Under the pieces are notes generated by a model that was not told the DNA's origin, searched no databases, and saw only the letters and a program-made list of their open reading frames with translations. The position numbers were made by a program, and so were the translations under genes. DNA of 64,000 nt from Comamonas endophytica (GTDB taxonomy: Bacteria > Pseudomonadota > Gammaproteobacteria > Burkholderiales > Burkholderiaceae_C), in NCBI RefSeq assembly GCF_023634805.2, contig NZ_CP106882.1, forward strand, positions 558,001 through 622,000, read 5' to 3'. Below, in pieces: positions 63,706 through 64,000 of the stretch (positions are counted from its first letter, which is position 1; every line of letters begins with the position of its first letter).

Positions 63706-64000
63706 ATGAAAAACGAGCGCAAGCAACTTCGTGAACGCATCCAGTCCGGCCCCACTTTCTGGATGGCTGGCGCCCAGGACGCGCTGTCCGCCCTGCTGGT
63801 CGACCAGTCGGACTTCGACGGCGTCTTCACCACCGGCTTCGGCATCTCCGCCTCGCTGCTGGGCCAGCCCGACATGGAGGTCTACACGCTGACCGAGAAC
63901 CTCGGCGTCGTGAACCATATCGTCAACATCGTGAAGAAGCCGGTGTTCGCCGATGGCGATACGGGTTATGGCGGCGTGCTCAACGTCGCGCGCACGGTGC
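63706..64000 (+). CDS. Isocitrate lyase/PEP mutase-family lyase (N-terminal part, window edge)
   Basis: The first 98 codons are visible. FWMAGAQDALSALLVDQSDF, TTGFGISASLLGQPD and the metal-binding FADGDTGYGGVLN mark the ICL/PEPM family (methylisocitrate lyase, dimethylmalate lyase, carboxyphosphonoenolpyruvate mutase). With the hydro-lyase in the same operon, a C-C lyase acting on its product is most likely. The start ATG at 63706 follows a GAGGAAC site. The C-terminal half lies beyond the window. Confidence 0.88.
   Translation, partial: MKNERKQLRERIQSGPTFWMAGAQDALSALLVDQSDFDGVFTTGFGISASLLGQPDMEVYTLTENLGVVNHIVNIVKKPVFADGDTGYGGVLNVARTV

Overview
The window is GC-rich DNA from a betaproteobacterium, most likely Burkholderiales (Comamonadaceae or Alcaligenaceae type). 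The main grounds are eight complete and probably one partial Bug-type (TctC-family) periplasmic solute-binding proteins, many LysR regulators and many CaiB/BaiF CoA-transferases. No rRNA or tRNA gene was recognised. A Rep_3/RepB-type plasmid initiator gene with iterons on both sides raises the possibility that the replicon is a megaplasmid or chromid, or carries an integrated one. No parAB, integrase or transfer genes are visible to decide this.

Layout. Positions 1-5.9 kb hold a truncated exported protein, a LysR regulator and a tricarballylate-type locus (LysR, tcuA, tcuB, Bug). A lipoprotein lytic transglycosylase (6.1-7.4 kb) is followed by the rep gene (7.9-9.4 kb). Rep is flanked by about 15 copies of an 18-19 bp iteron, five of them in exact 22-bp phase. 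An SDR and a membrane diguanylate cyclase follow. Positions 13.1-14.7 kb are a partly AT-rich graveyard: an EamA remnant, a recQ 3' remnant, a secreted-protein gene split by an in-frame TAG, and a frameshifted orphan. Positions 14.9-18.5 kb encode phosphonate catabolism (EamA exporter, HD oxygenase, FAD oxidase, PhnX). Stress genes (zinc-finger protein, peroxiredoxin-glutaredoxin fusion, YciF-like ferritin fold) reach 20.4 kb.

Positions 20.4-44.6 kb are a dense catabolic region: Bug proteins, three CaiB/BaiF transferases, a MaoC hydratase, an enoyl-CoA hydratase, an enolase-superfamily lactonising enzyme, a LigI-like amidohydrolase, two carboxymuconolactone-decarboxylase-like proteins, 2-hydroxyacid dehydrogenases, a frameshifted double acyl-CoA dehydrogenase and a beta-hydroxyacid dehydrogenase. 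The genes suggest uptake of carboxylates, CoA activation, hydration and oxidation, but the substrates cannot be read from the sequence. REP/MITE-like repeats sit at 29.5 and 38.4 kb.

Positions 44.7-55 kb carry a GntR regulator, a membrane protein, recQ, a LysR-Bug pair, a frameshifted ThDP enzyme divergent from an FMN 2-hydroxyacid oxidase, a decayed second copy of the EamA/phnX locus, and a frameshifted FAH-family hydrolase. After an AT-rich stretch and an H-NS-like gene, 56.2-64 kb is a coherent cluster: an IclR regulator divergent from an aconitase-superfamily hydro-lyase (two subunits), a complete branched-chain-type ABC importer, and the start of an isocitrate lyase/PEP mutase family lyase. 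This reads as an import, isomerise or dehydrate, and cleave pathway for an unknown branched di- or tricarboxylate, and it is the best candidate here for an undescribed system.
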